DNA from: Comamonadaceae bacterium
Lineage (GTDB): Bacteria > Pseudomonadota > Gammaproteobacteria > Burkholderiales > Burkholderiaceae_C
Length of the DNA: 64,000 bases
Assembly (NCBI GenBank): GCA_947452785.1
Contig: CANGDZ010000002.1
Coordinates: forward strand, 1 to 64,000
Reading direction: 5' to 3'
A model generated the notes under the pieces. It saw nothing but the letters and a program-made list of their open reading frames with translations, ran no database searches and was not told the origin of the DNA. A program made the position numbers and the translations under genes. Shown in pieces: positions 25,678-36,946 of this stretch. The number at the start of each line of letters is the position of its first letter. Within the stretch, counting starts at the first letter, position 1.

Positions 25678-26652
25678 TTATTCAGGCTTCACGTCTGCGG
25701 TCTTGATGACCTTGGCCCATTTGACGATCTCATCGTCCAAAAATTTACCGGCTTGCTCTGGCGTACTGCCCACGGATTCAATACCCAGTGCCTCAAACCG
25801 CGCCTTCAATTCCGGCGAGCGGATGGCTTTGGCTGTTTCCTGAGACAATCGATTGACAATGTCGCGAGGTGTGGCGGCAGGCGCAAGGAACAAGACCCAG
25901 GTTGAGCCTTCCATCGCCGGTCCGCCGGCTTCCACCACCGTAGGGATTTCGGAGGCACCCAAGATGCGCTTGTTTGAAAATACAGCAATGGGCTTGATCT
26001 TGCCGCTGCGCACATGGGGCATCAAGGCGCTGGCGGTATCCGTCAGGACTTGCAGGCTGCCCCCCATTAAGTCACTCAAAGCGGGTGCCGTGCCTTTGTA
26101 GGGGACGTGCACCATGTCCGCACCGGTGACGTCTTTGAACAGCTCTTGAGTCAGATGGGCCGCAGCACCCACCCCAGAGGAACCAAAGGCCATTTTGCCC
26201 GGATTGGCCTTGGAGTAGGCCACCAGCTCTTTCACATCTTTGAAGGGCAAATTGTTATTGGCCACCATGACCAAAGGCGCAATGCCCACCAAAGACACGG
26301 GCGCGAAGCTTTTCACCACGTCATAGGGCAAGCGACCAGCATACAAAGTCGCATTGGCAGCGTGCGCGCCAATGACCGTCAAAAACGTGTAGCCGTCGGG
26401 CGCCGCACGGGCCACCAAGTCGGCGCCCAGAATCGAGTTGGCACCCGGTTTGTTTTCGACAACGATGTTCCAGCCCGTTTGTTCCTGAACCTTTTGAACC
26501 ACCATGCGCGTCGCGTTGTCGGTGATGCCTCCGGGCGTGTAGGGAATGATCCACTTGATGGGCTTAGATGGCCAGTTTTGGGCACTGCTGAAGGGGGACC
26601 ACATCATGGCCCCAACGACGGCCATGATTTTGAAAAAATGCGATGGAAACAT
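25678..26652 (-). CDS. Bug/TctC-type periplasmic solute-binding protein
   Basis: Third Bug receptor, 324 residues; GAGGAG precedes the ATG. Signal peptide ends FSSAQ|NWPSKPI. Landmarks: IIPYTPGGITDNATRMV, APDGYTFLTV, HVPYKGTAPALSDLMGGS and IKPIAVFSNKRI. It follows a zinc-type MDR dehydrogenase gene by 66 bp on the same strand, so the two probably form a unit. This repeats the Bug plus dehydrogenase pairing seen at 6979-8933, with the gene order reversed. No TctAB nearby. Confidence 0.9.
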   Translation of the reverse strand: MFPSHFFKIMAVVGAMMWSPFSSAQNWPSKPIKWIIPYTPGGITDNATRMVVQKVQEQTGWNIVVENKPGANSILGADLVARAAPDGYTFLTVIGAHAANATLYAGRLPYDVVKSFAPVSLVGIAPLVMVANNNLPFKDVKELVAYSKANPGKMAFGSSGVGAAAHLTQELFKDVTGADMVHVPYKGTAPALSDLMGGSLQVLTDTASALMPHVRSGKIKPIAVFSNKRILGASEIPTVVEAGGPAMEGSTWVLFLAPAATPRDIVNRLSQETAKAIRSPELKARFEALGIESVGSTPEQAGKFLDDEIVKWAKVIKTADVKPE

Positions 26653-26718
26653 GCTTTCTCCTCTGTCGTTATCGAGTCGATTCTGAAGGGTTCAGGGCAT
26701 TTCGCGCTGCTGGCAACT

Positions 26719-27864
26719 TCAGCTGGCCGCCAAGTGATGCGGCGTGATCAGGTACTTGGTGCCGGTTGCGCGTTGGCCATACGCGGCAATGACGTCAAGA
26801 TCCAAGGCCTGAGCCAAGGAAATTTGTTTTGAATAGGAGCTGGCAAAAGTGGTCTTGAGTTCGGCAGACACGCGCTCACGCAGCTTCTGTGCATCGGCTT
26901 CGCCTATCCGCTGCAAGAAGGGAAACAGCAGCCACCCGCCCATGCCCCAGGCAAAGCCAAAGTTGCGGCTGATTTCAGTAGGTCGCACGTCCAAGCCGCC
27001 ATAGATGTACACCTGTTTGTGGGTGGTGGAGCCATAGCGGCTGTATACCGTGGCGGTGCGGTTCAGCGCCGTTTCCATACAGCTCAAAATTTGGCCAGCC
27101 AGTTGGCCGCCGCCGGTGGCGTCAAATGCAATGGTGGCCCCCGTCTCCACAAGCGCCTGGGTCAGGTCCGACATGAAGGTGGGCAAAGAGGTGTCGCACA
27201 CAAAACGGGCGCCCATGCCTTTGAGGAGTGCCGCCTGCTCAGGTTTGCGCACGATGTTGACCAAATCGATACCGTCTTTGAGGCAGATGCGGTTGAGCAT
27301 CTGGCCTAAGTTAGAGGCCGCCGCCGTGTGCACCAAGGCTTTGTGCCCTTCGCGGCGCATAGTTTCGACCATGCCTAAAGCGGTGAGCGGATTGACGAAA
27401 GAGGAGGCTCCATCCGCGGCTGTCGCGTCTGCGGCTAAGGCGATGCAGTTGGCAGCCTCCAAACAGCGGTACTGTGCGTACATGCCGCCGCCGATCATGG
27501 CCACGGTTTTACCCAGCAGCGCTTGCGCCGCGGGCGAAGACCCTGCGGCGACCACGGTGCCGGCCCCTTCGTTGCCCACGGCCAGGGACTGGTCCACCCG
27601 AGCCTGCATGCTCTTCATCAGCCGCTCAGGAATTTGCATGGCCACGACCGGATGGGTGGGCGTCCCCGACAGAACACTGCTGCTGATGTCAGCCGCTCCA
27701 AAAAGCAGGCCAATGTCGGAGGGGTTGATGGGCGTCGCCTCAACGCGCACCACGACTTCATGAGGTGCTGGCGTGGGGATGGGAACATCGACCAAAGACA
27801 GTTCCAATTCGCCGTTGGCTTTGACGAGGGAGCGCAATTGCAGTCCCGTGGTGGCATTGAGCAT
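26719..27864 (-). CDS. MDR-family alcohol dehydrogenase-like oxidoreductase
   Basis: 381 residues, MDR superfamily. GroES-like fold begins PAPHEVVVRVEATPINPSDIGLL, and the Rossmann half carries ALVHTAAASNLGQMLNRICL in place of the usual GxGxxG. Later come FDATGGGQLAGQIL and a YSRYGSTTHKQVYIYGGLD segment. No catalytic zinc pattern (GHE) is visible, so a reductase of enoyl or quinone type is more likely than a true alcohol dehydrogenase. GGAGA stands before the ATG. It is upstream of the third Bug gene. Residues 45-110 contain an insertion relative to short MDR enzymes. Substrate unknown. Confidence 0.8.
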   Translation of the reverse strand: MLNATTGLQLRSLVKANGELELSLVDVPIPTPAPHEVVVRVEATPINPSDIGLLFGAADISSSVLSGTPTHPVVAMQIPERLMKSMQARVDQSLAVGNEGAGTVVAAGSSPAAQALLGKTVAMIGGGMYAQYRCLEAANCIALAADATAADGASSFVNPLTALGMVETMRREGHKALVHTAAASNLGQMLNRICLKDGIDLVNIVRKPEQAALLKGMGARFVCDTSLPTFMSDLTQALVETGATIAFDATGGGQLAGQILSCMETALNRTATVYSRYGSTTHKQVYIYGGLDVRPTEISRNFGFAWGMGGWLLFPFLQRIGEADAQKLRERVSAELKTTFASSYSKQISLAQALDLDVIAAYGQRATGTKYLITPHHLAAS

Positions 27865-28077
27865 GACAATCTCCGATTAGTTTATTCATTCTGGCGTAGG
27901 CCAAGTCTCTCAGTGTGTATGAGCCAGCGGAAAGGGCTTGTCACGTTTGCGCAGAATTCAGTTGCCAATGGCCTTGGCCCGCGTGATTTTCGACTTCGCC
28001 ATGACTTTGGCGTCACCAGCTCAGCCCTGGTCATTTAAGGGCATGCGCGTCATCGACGACGCGACCGAAGCGCAGTT

Positions 28078-29217
28078 TTACATGGTGTCGCTCAGGAATT
28101 GAAGCAGCAAGGCGTTGACCGCTTGCGCTTGTTCCTGTTGGACCCAGTGACCCGCACGGGCCAGAGTCGTGCAAAAGCGCATGTCGGTACAAGTCACTTG
28201 CATTCGCTCAAACGCACCGGGCGACTGGTAGATCCCCCAGTCGGAGGCCCCACCCACAAAGGCGCTGGGCACGGTGATGCGTTGCGCGCTGAATTGAGAC
28301 AGCTTGATAAATTGATCCCGGTCCGTCGAGCAGCGGTACCACTGCAGTCCGCCCTGAAAGCCGCGCCGCGCATATTCACTGACGTAGACCGCCAGGTCTT
28401 CATCCGGCAACCAAGAGCAGCCCTGAAAGGCGGCTGCGGTGGGCATAAAGGGCGCCACCGCTTCGGGCATGGTGGCATGCAAAGGCATGACGTAGTAATG
28501 CGGCAAGCTGGCCAAGACCTCGGCTTTCCATGCCGCCAAGGGTGCAGGTTGATTGGGTGGCCAGTCCGCGCTTTTGACGTGGTAGTAGGCGCGCAAAAAA
28601 TGGTGCAAACCTTGCGGGGCGTGCCACATTTCCATGTTGGTTTGGGGCTGTGCGTAGTACCACTGGTAATGCACCCGGCCAGGGGCGAGGTCATGCAAGG
28701 CATTGACTTCACGCGTCAAGGCTTCGTGCACTTGCGCAGCGGTGGCTTGATCAGGCGGCCCACCAAAAGGAGCGCTCATCATCACGACGCTGCGAAACAC
28801 ATCCGGCCTTGTCAATGCGCACCATGCGGCCACCGGCGAGCCGAAATCGTGACCGATCACGGCGTGGACATGACTGTGACCCAGTGCCTGCACCAGGGCC
28901 AGTGCGTCATCGACCAGATGCAACATGCCACTGGCGCGCCAGTCGCCTTCGTAGCGGTCATCGCTGCCGGTGGTTCGCCCATAGCCGCGCTGGTCCGGGG
29001 CGACCACATGAAACCCTGCTTGCGCCAGGGCCACGAGTTGATGCCGCCAGCTGTAGGCCAATTCTGGAAATCCATGCAACAACAGCACCAGCGGCTTGGG
29101 CGCTGCGCCAGCCGCCGGCTGTCCGGCTTCGAGCAAATGCATCTGCAAGCCCGTCGTGAGTTGAAGGGTTCGAGACTGAACACCCTCTGGCAGAGGCAGA
29201 TTGGCAAGGGTGTGCAT
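28078..29217 (-). CDS. Epoxide hydrolase-like alpha/beta hydrolase
   Basis: 379 residues. Oxyanion motif HGFPELAYSWRHQ and nucleophile elbow GHDFGSPVA with Asp as nucleophile are the epoxide hydrolase/haloalkane dehalogenase pattern. The later acid is probably the Asp in GGASDWGIYQ and the base His that of RAGHWVQQEQ. A cap domain lies between, about residues 160-280. The two cap tyrosines expected for epoxide ring opening may be in YYHVKSAD and the EYARRGFQGG region. It is followed upstream by an acyl-CoA ligase gene on the same strand with 36 bp between, so a catabolic operon is likely. The ribosome site is weak. Confidence 0.82.
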   Translation of the reverse strand: MHTLANLPLPEGVQSRTLQLTTGLQMHLLEAGQPAAGAAPKPLVLLLHGFPELAYSWRHQLVALAQAGFHVVAPDQRGYGRTTGSDDRYEGDWRASGMLHLVDDALALVQALGHSHVHAVIGHDFGSPVAAWCALTRPDVFRSVVMMSAPFGGPPDQATAAQVHEALTREVNALHDLAPGRVHYQWYYAQPQTNMEMWHAPQGLHHFLRAYYHVKSADWPPNQPAPLAAWKAEVLASLPHYYVMPLHATMPEAVAPFMPTAAAFQGCSWLPDEDLAVYVSEYARRGFQGGLQWYRCSTDRDQFIKLSQFSAQRITVPSAFVGGASDWGIYQSPGAFERMQVTCTDMRFCTTLARAGHWVQQEQAQAVNALLLQFLSDTM

Positions 29218-29253
29218 AAGTGAGGAGCCGATTTGGGCTAGTAGAAAAAGCTG

Positions 29254-30828
29254 TCAAACAATTCGCGTTTTGTGTCCTGCCCAATACGCATCACGCAGCA
29301 CGCGTTTGTAGAGTTTGCCTGTGGGCAGTCGAGGCAGTTGGTCGGTAAAGTCAATCGAGCGTGGACACTTCATGTGGGCCAGATGTTGGGCACAAAATGC
29401 CATCAGCTCCTGAGCCAATTCAGCACTCGGCACCACGCCCGCTACGGGCTCAATCACGGCCTTGACCTCTTCGCCAAAGTCTTCATTGGGTATGCCAAAG
29501 ACCGCTGCATCGGCCACCTTCGGGTGTGTGACCAACAGGTTTTCGCACTCTTGCGGATAGATATTGACGCCCCCGGAGATGATCATGAAGGTAGAGCGGT
29601 CGGTCAGGTAAAGAAAACCGTCATCGTCCACATAGCCCATATCACCCACAGTGCTCATGGTGCCGTCAGCCGAGCGCGATTCGGCGGTGCGCACCGAGTC
29701 GTTGAAGTACTCAAACGCAGCGCCGGACTTGAACCACACCTCGCCCGACTGGCCTTTGGGCAGCGACTGCATCTGTTCATCCAAGATGCTCAGTTCTCCA
29801 AACAAAACCCGTCCCACCGTACCGCGATGCGCCAGCCATTCAGCGGAGTCACAGGCGGCAAATCCCAGTCCCTCGGTCGCGCCGTAATACTCGTGAATGA
29901 TAGGCCCCCACCATGCGATCATTTGGTCCTTGACGATCGCCGGGCAAGGCGCGGCAGCGTGAATCGCGATCTTCAGCGACGACAGATCGAATTGGCGTCG
30001 CTCGGCATCGGGCAACTTCAGCATCCGGCTGAACATGGTGGGCACCAGCTGGGAATGCGTCACCCGATAACGCTCGATCAGCATCAGGTATTGCTTGGGG
30101 TCGAAGTGCTCCATGATGATCGCGGTGCCGCCATTGCGAATCACCAAGCTCACGTTGGCCAAAGGGGCCGAGTGATACAAGGGTGCGGGCGACAAATACA
30201 CCATATTCTCTTCGCAGTGCCACAGCTTGTTGAGAAAAGAAAAAAGTGGCATCAACGAACTGGGCGGCTGGTCTTCCAAAGGCCTGAGCACCCCCTTGGG
30301 GCGCCCCGTGGTCCCCGACGAATAGAGCATGGCATTGCCCAACGACTCATCACTGACGGGCGTACCGGGGAAACTGGCCACGGCTTCGGAAAAATCACGC
30401 CAGACCAAGCCACTGTTGCTGTCACTGGCCGGCAACGCCGAGTCGGCGTCCACCACCAAACACAGCTTGACTCGCGGGCAATCCAAGAGTGCTTTTTGCG
30501 CCACAGCCAGCCGAGACGCAGAAGTCACCATGACTTGTGACTCACTGTTGTTGACGATGTAAGCCACCTCCTGCGCCGTCAGAAATGAGTTGATGCAGGT
30601 GTAATACAAACCTGTGCGTTCTCCCGCCACACAAGATTCAATGAAGCGGTGGTTGTTCTCCATGAACACGGAGAAGTGGTCCAGCCGTTTCAGCCCCTGC
30701 CCGCGCAATAAGTGAGCGAGTCGGTTGCTGCGCTGCTCCAGTTCAGCATAAGTGACGGTCTCTTCAGTGGCCGCCATGATGAAAGCGGGTTTGTGACTGT
30801 TCTGAACTGCATGACGCCCTGGATACAT
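29254..30828 (-). CDS. AMP-dependent acyl-CoA synthetase
   Basis: 524 residues from the ATG at 30828 (MYPGRHAVQNSHKPAF), which begins where family similarity begins; upstream in-frame codons add 47 poorly conserved residues. AMP-binding motifs: LYSSGTTGRPKGVLR, YYGATEGLG, DRSTFMIISGGVNIYPQE and PTGKLYKRVLRD with the catalytic Lys. The C-terminal half matches acyl-CoA synthetases of the FadD13/medium-chain type common in actinobacterial and proteobacterial steroid or terpene catabolism. It is upstream of the epoxide hydrolase-like gene. The substrate acid cannot be named. Confidence 0.87.
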   Translation of the reverse strand: MYPGRHAVQNSHKPAFIMAATEETVTYAELEQRSNRLAHLLRGQGLKRLDHFSVFMENNHRFIESCVAGERTGLYYTCINSFLTAQEVAYIVNNSESQVMVTSASRLAVAQKALLDCPRVKLCLVVDADSALPASDSNSGLVWRDFSEAVASFPGTPVSDESLGNAMLYSSGTTGRPKGVLRPLEDQPPSSLMPLFSFLNKLWHCEENMVYLSPAPLYHSAPLANVSLVIRNGGTAIIMEHFDPKQYLMLIERYRVTHSQLVPTMFSRMLKLPDAERRQFDLSSLKIAIHAAAPCPAIVKDQMIAWWGPIIHEYYGATEGLGFAACDSAEWLAHRGTVGRVLFGELSILDEQMQSLPKGQSGEVWFKSGAAFEYFNDSVRTAESRSADGTMSTVGDMGYVDDDGFLYLTDRSTFMIISGGVNIYPQECENLLVTHPKVADAAVFGIPNEDFGEEVKAVIEPVAGVVPSAELAQELMAFCAQHLAHMKCPRSIDFTDQLPRLPTGKLYKRVLRDAYWAGHKTRIV

Positions 30829-31042
30829 GGCCTTGCCTTCGCAAAAGGATTGACGAACTTTGCCACCAATGTAACGGGGTAAAGAACTTTTGTAACTTGG
30901 GACAAACGCGTGCCCTGTACAGCTTGCGACAGGGGGGCAGGCGGCCGGCCTTCTGCGCGCGAACAGCACCCGCGTCCATGGCCTATTGGGTCAATCGCAA
31001 GTACAGTGCACAAGAGCTGCCAACCAGACGAAGGAGTTTTTG

Positions 31043-31432
31043 ATGTCATTCAGCATTCAGCACGCCAATGAGGGCCCATTCAAGTACGACGGATTACGCC
31101 AGTATTTTGAATACCGAGATTTGGGTATCCACAAAGCGACAGAAGGCAAAGCGATCATGCATGTCATTCGTGCGCGCGAAGGTACCAACGCCACTGGCGA
31201 ATGGCACCTGCACAAGATCTCATTGCAGGTAGTGTATGTACTCAAAGGCTGGGCCATTTTTGAGTATGAGGGACATGGACAACACAAGCTAGAAGCGGGC
31301 ACCTGCGTCCACCAACCACCAGGCATTCGCCATCGAGAAATCGCACACTCAGAGGATTTAGAGCTCCTTGAAATTGTGCTGCCTGGCGATTTTGAAACTG
31401 TCTCTGTGGATGCCACGGTGAACCAGGAATGA
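31043..31432 (+). CDS. Cupin-domain protein
   Basis: 129-residue single-cupin protein. The start at 31043 has a strong AAGGAG site; a longer in-frame reading begins in non-coding sequence. The first cupin motif reads GEWHLHKISLQVVYVLKGWAI, giving two His and a Glu-like position (Gln here), and the second motif is PPGIRHREIAHSEDLELLEI with a His. The metal is not predictable. Small stand-alone cupins of this type occur in catabolic clusters as isomerases, dioxygenases or ligand sensors. It is divergent from the acyl-CoA ligase and convergent with the next gene. Confidence 0.8.
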   Translation: MSFSIQHANEGPFKYDGLRQYFEYRDLGIHKATEGKAIMHVIRAREGTNATGEWHLHKISLQVVYVLKGWAIFEYEGHGQHKLEAGTCVHQPPGIRHREIAHSEDLELLEIVLPGDFETVSVDATVNQE

Positions 31433-31459
31433 TCACGACATGAAAGAAAAGTGAAGACC

Positions 31460-32269
31460 TTAGGGCTTCACAAACTTCAGTGTCATCCGATCGCTCTCGC
31501 CGATGGACTGAAATTGAGACTTGTCCACTTCCTTGTTCACCAAATTGGGCGGCAACGCCCATACGCCGCCCACATGGTTGGCTGAGTCTTGAGGATTGGC
31601 ATTGATCTCCGAACTCGCCTCCAATCTGAATCCTGATGCTGTTGCCATTTCAATGACATAGGCTTGATGTACATAGCCTGTGCTGCTGGTGGCATCCTGG
31701 GTTCGGTCGGCCGGGAGTCTGTGTTCGACAACACCCAACACCCCACCTTTTTTCAGGCTGCGAAATGCGCTGTCAAACACCGCACGCACGCCCAAATTGC
31801 CACTGGCCAGCCAGTTGTGAACATTGCGAAAAGTCAGCACCAAATCTGCACTGCCGGGCGCGGCGTAGTTAAGTTTTTCTACCGGTGCAAACACCCCCAC
31901 GACGACCTTGTCATAACGCTGCGGGCTGGCCTTGAGTTTGGTTTGCAGCCGCTCTAGGCTCTTAACCGCTTCGGGTTTGGGCGATTGTGGATCATCGGCA
32001 GCCAAAATGAGTTGGCCTTTTTCACGCAAATACGGCGCCAATATTTCTGTGTACCACCCTCCTCCTGGACTGAGTTCGACCACCGTGCTGTTGGCTTGAA
32101 TCGCAAAAAAACTCAATGTTTCATAAGGGTGACGCCAAGGGTCTCGTGCCACAAATGCGGGCGTTCGATCTGGGCTCGCGAGGGCTTGCTTGAGCGCTTC
32201 GTCAGCCAGCGCATTCCAAACCAAGCCCAAGCCCAAAATGGCAGTGCATACAAATTTCATGGCGTACAT
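31460..32269 (-). CDS. Exported class I SAM-methyltransferase-like protein (COG4798 type)
   Basis: 269 residues with a Rossmann methyltransferase core: VVELSPGGGWYTEILAPYL (motif I, here with SPGGG), then VLTFRNVHNWL. It starts with what looks like a signal peptide (MKFVCTAILGLGLVWNALA|DEAL), which would place it in the periplasm where SAM is not known to be available. The DPWRHPYETLSFF segment just after is typical of this 'predicted methyltransferase' group. Start at 32269 or 32260 (MKFVCT) cannot be separated; both keep the signal. Divergent from fadH with 174 bp between. It may not be an active methyltransferase. Confidence 0.72.
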   Translation of the reverse strand: MYAMKFVCTAILGLGLVWNALADEALKQALASPDRTPAFVARDPWRHPYETLSFFAIQANSTVVELSPGGGWYTEILAPYLREKGQLILAADDPQSPKPEAVKSLERLQTKLKASPQRYDKVVVGVFAPVEKLNYAAPGSADLVLTFRNVHNWLASGNLGVRAVFDSAFRSLKKGGVLGVVEHRLPADRTQDATSSTGYVHQAYVIEMATASGFRLEASSEINANPQDSANHVGGVWALPPNLVNKEVDKSQFQSIGESDRMTLKFVKP

Positions 32270-32385
32270 CGGTCCAAAGTGAATGGGGATGGTCCTATTC
32301 TGTAATAGAAACGGACAACGTGCTTAGTTGTAGGCCATTCCTGTCGCCACCGTAATCAAGCCAGACCTAATGAGGATTCCGTTTA

Positions 32386-34480
<2,095 letters not shown>

Positions 34481-34505
34481 AGCCTCGACTCGCCATCCAA
34501 CAATG

Positions 34506-34538
34506 CGGGAAATACACGGGAAATACACGGGAAACATA
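34506..34538. repeat. Three tandem 11-bp units
   Basis: CGGGAAATACA occurs at 34506-34516 and again at 34517-34527, followed by the variant CGGGAAACATA at 34528-34538 and CGGGGG. The array lies just after the fadH stop and 172 bp before the next ATG. The unit length equals about one helical turn. Confidence 0.7.
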
Positions 34539-34710
34539 CGGGGGAGAGGGGCCGTTGCACGGCATTGCCTTGTCACACTTTCTCAACACATAATGCATTG
34601 GGCTTCACGCTGCGCTGTCTTGTTTGAAAACCGAGGTGACAAGAGCGCATTTCGCGGTGGCCGTTCGCTTTCATCAGAACGATATACCCGCTAGGGGTAA
34701 GGAGTCAGCC

Positions 34711-36312
34711 ATGCGCGATTACTTTGAGGCGAGCAAAAGCTTCTCCATCACAGCGCTCGAGAAGAGCATTCTTCAAGGCTCACTGTCCAAAGGTTTGAAT
34801 GCATGTGTCGAATGCTGCGACCGATGGGCACATGACGACGCGATTGCGCTGGCGTGGTACGGCGCATCCGGCGAACACGTCACGGTGACTTTTGCACAAA
34901 TGCGCGATGCCAGCGCACGCTTTGCGAATTACCTCACCAGTCAAGGTATTGGCGCTGGGGACGTTGTTGCCGGCCTCCTACCCCGAATTCCCGATCTGTT
35001 GACGGTTATCCTCGGCACTTGGCGCATTGGCGCAATTTACCAGCCTTTGTTTACTGCCTTTGGACCTGCGGCGGTCGAGAGCCGTGTCACCGCAAAAGGC
35101 GGCAGTCAAGCCAAACTGATCGTCACAGATAAGACCAACCGGCCAAAACTCGATGACGTGTCAGATTGCCCTCCCGTCCTGGTTGTAGGTCAAGGCTTTA
35201 CAGAGATGCTGGCTCTGCAATCTAACCACTTTGAGCCCGTCATGATCAAGGGCGTGGACCCCTTCATCATGCTTTTCACATCAGGGACGACGGGCAAACC
35301 CAAGGGCGTGCGATACCCCTTGTCATTGCTGCTTCCCGTTGCCGCGTACATGCGTGATGCCGTCGACCTGCAGAAACAAGATGCTTATTGGAATGTGGCC
35401 GATCCCGGTTGGGCCTATGGCATGCTTTACGCCGTCGTAGGGCCACTTCTGCTGGGTCATGCAACGACTTTTTACGAAGGCGGATTCACGGTCGAATCGA
35501 CGCTGCGCATCATGCTGGACCGAAAAATCACGAACCTGGCAGCCGCACCCACCGCCTACCGCATGCTGATGTCCGCAGGCGAAGAAGCTATGGCGCCCAT
35601 TGCACATCAATTGCGTGTGGCCTCCAGCGCAGGCGAACCCCTCAACCCTGAAGTCATTCGCTGGGCTGAACGCGTCCTGCACTGTCCGCTGTGTGATCAT
35701 TACGGCCAAACTGAAATTGCCATGATCATCAATAACCACCATGCGTTGATTCATGGCATCAAACTGGGCGCTGCAGGTCTTCCCATGCCCGGATTCAAGT
35801 TGGCCATTCTGGATGACGATCTCGTCGTACAGCCAGCAAATATGCCTGGCGTTTTAGCAGTCAGTATTTCGCAATCGCCCCTCTACACTTTCACGGGCTA
35901 CTTTGAAGCCGAGACCCCCAGCCTGCGTGGCGATTGGTACATCACCGGCGACACCATGATGCAGGATGAGGACGGATACTTCTTCTTTGTCGGCCGCAAT
36001 GACGACATCATCACATCGTCCGGGTATCGCATAGGCCCCTTTGACGTGGAGAGCGTCGTGATGGAGCACCCGGCCGTCGCAGAAGTTGCCGTCATCGGCA
36101 AGCCCGATCCTGTTCGCACCGAAATCGTGAAGGCGGTCATTGTGTTGAAGATGGGCATCGAGGGGACAGAAGCCTTGAAAGTGGAAATACAGCAGTTGGT
36201 GCGCCAGCGCTTGTCGACGCACGCCTATCCGCGGGAAATCGATTTCATCGCGTCCTTACCCAAAACACCCAGTGGCAAGATCCAGCGCTTCATTCTGCGC
36301 GGCAACGCTTGA
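34711..36312 (+). CDS. AMP-dependent acyl-CoA synthetase, acetyl/medium-chain type
   Basis: 533 residues from the ATG at 34711, which has a clear TAAGGAG; the 29 extra in-frame residues upstream are not family-like. P-loop MLFTSGTTGKPKGVRYPLSL, the VADPGWAYGMLYAVVGPLL block, YGQTEIAMIINN, GRNDDIITSSGYRIGPFDVES, and PKTPSGKIQRFILR with the acetylatable catalytic Lys. This pattern belongs to the AcsA/ACSM group, which activates short- or medium-chain acids; propionate would fit the downstream propionyl-CoA operon, but this is inference. A LON-domain gene follows 25 bp later. Confidence 0.87.
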   Translation: MRDYFEASKSFSITALEKSILQGSLSKGLNACVECCDRWAHDDAIALAWYGASGEHVTVTFAQMRDASARFANYLTSQGIGAGDVVAGLLPRIPDLLTVILGTWRIGAIYQPLFTAFGPAAVESRVTAKGGSQAKLIVTDKTNRPKLDDVSDCPPVLVVGQGFTEMLALQSNHFEPVMIKGVDPFIMLFTSGTTGKPKGVRYPLSLLLPVAAYMRDAVDLQKQDAYWNVADPGWAYGMLYAVVGPLLLGHATTFYEGGFTVESTLRIMLDRKITNLAAAPTAYRMLMSAGEEAMAPIAHQLRVASSAGEPLNPEVIRWAERVLHCPLCDHYGQTEIAMIINNHHALIHGIKLGAAGLPMPGFKLAILDDDLVVQPANMPGVLAVSISQSPLYTFTGYFEAETPSLRGDWYITGDTMMQDEDGYFFFVGRNDDIITSSGYRIGPFDVESVVMEHPAVAEVAVIGKPDPVRTEIVKAVIVLKMGIEGTEALKVEIQQLVRQRLSTHAYPREIDFIASLPKTPSGKIQRFILRGNA

Positions 36313-36336
36313 GCGCAAAGTTTCTAGACTTTACCC

Positions 36337-36939
36337 GTGCACGACACCATTCCCCTCTTCCCGCTCTCGCAGGGCCTATTTCCTGATGGGCTGCTGCAGC
36401 TTCAAATTTTTGAAGTGCGCTACCTCGACCTCATCAAACGATGCCACCAACAACAGCACCCTTTTGGCGTGGCATGGATTCAACAAGGCAGCGAAGTTCA
36501 AGTGCCGGGCCAAGTGCCTAAGCTGCATCACGTGGGATGCTTGGCGCACATCAGAGAATTAGAGCAAGTGCAGCCCACATTTTTTCGCATAGTGTGCCAA
36601 GGCGGTTTGCGCTTTCAATTGCACGACGTGCAAGCAGGTCCCTATGGCGTGTGGCAAGGCAGCGTCACTTATCTGGCGCAAGATCTCGAAGTCGAAGTGC
36701 CGGTCGCATTGCAATCCCACGCTGACCGACTGGGCAAGGTCATCGCGTCGGCACAGCAGCAAGGTGTCATCGACAAGCTGCCCATCTTTGCCCCTTATCA
36801 CCTAGACCAATGCGGGTGGCTGGCCAACCGCTATGCGGAGGCTATGCCCATCAGTGCTGAGCTCAAGCTGCAGCTCCTCGGGGAATTAGATCCTTTGCAA
36901 CGGCTGGAATTTGTCACTCGCTTAATTAAAGAAACTTGA
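36337..36939 (+). CDS. LON substrate-binding-domain protein
   Basis: 200-residue protein with only the N-terminal domain of Lon protease (PUA-like): IPLFPLSQGLFPDGLLQLQIFEVRYLDLI, then RFQLHDV. No AAA+ or Ser/Lys protease domain follows. The start is GTG at 36337; a ribosome site is not obvious, but the motif begins four residues later, so no later start is possible. Stand-alone LON-domain proteins are widespread in proteobacteria and their role is unsettled. It lies 24 bp after the acyl-CoA ligase gene and is likely co-transcribed. It converges on the Bug gene with only 7 bp between stops. Confidence 0.82.
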   Translation: MHDTIPLFPLSQGLFPDGLLQLQIFEVRYLDLIKRCHQQQHPFGVAWIQQGSEVQVPGQVPKLHHVGCLAHIRELEQVQPTFFRIVCQGGLRFQLHDVQAGPYGVWQGSVTYLAQDLEVEVPVALQSHADRLGKVIASAQQQGVIDKLPIFAPYHLDQCGWLANRYAEAMPISAELKLQLLGELDPLQRLEFVTRLIKET

Positions 36940-36946
36940 GCAGTCC

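Noticed and set aside
27974-28102. Short plus-strand frame ending RVIDDATEAQFYMVSLRN
   Set aside because: Reads in a protein-like way but has no ribosome site, overlaps the hydrolase 3' end and matches no family I know; could be a relic, not supported enough to list.
28099-29223. 374-residue open frame on the plus strand
   Set aside because: Exact mirror of the epoxide hydrolase-like gene; composition is that of an antisense shadow.
34506-34538. CRISPR array
   Set aside because: Units are 11 bp, adjacent and without spacers; no cas genes in the window.
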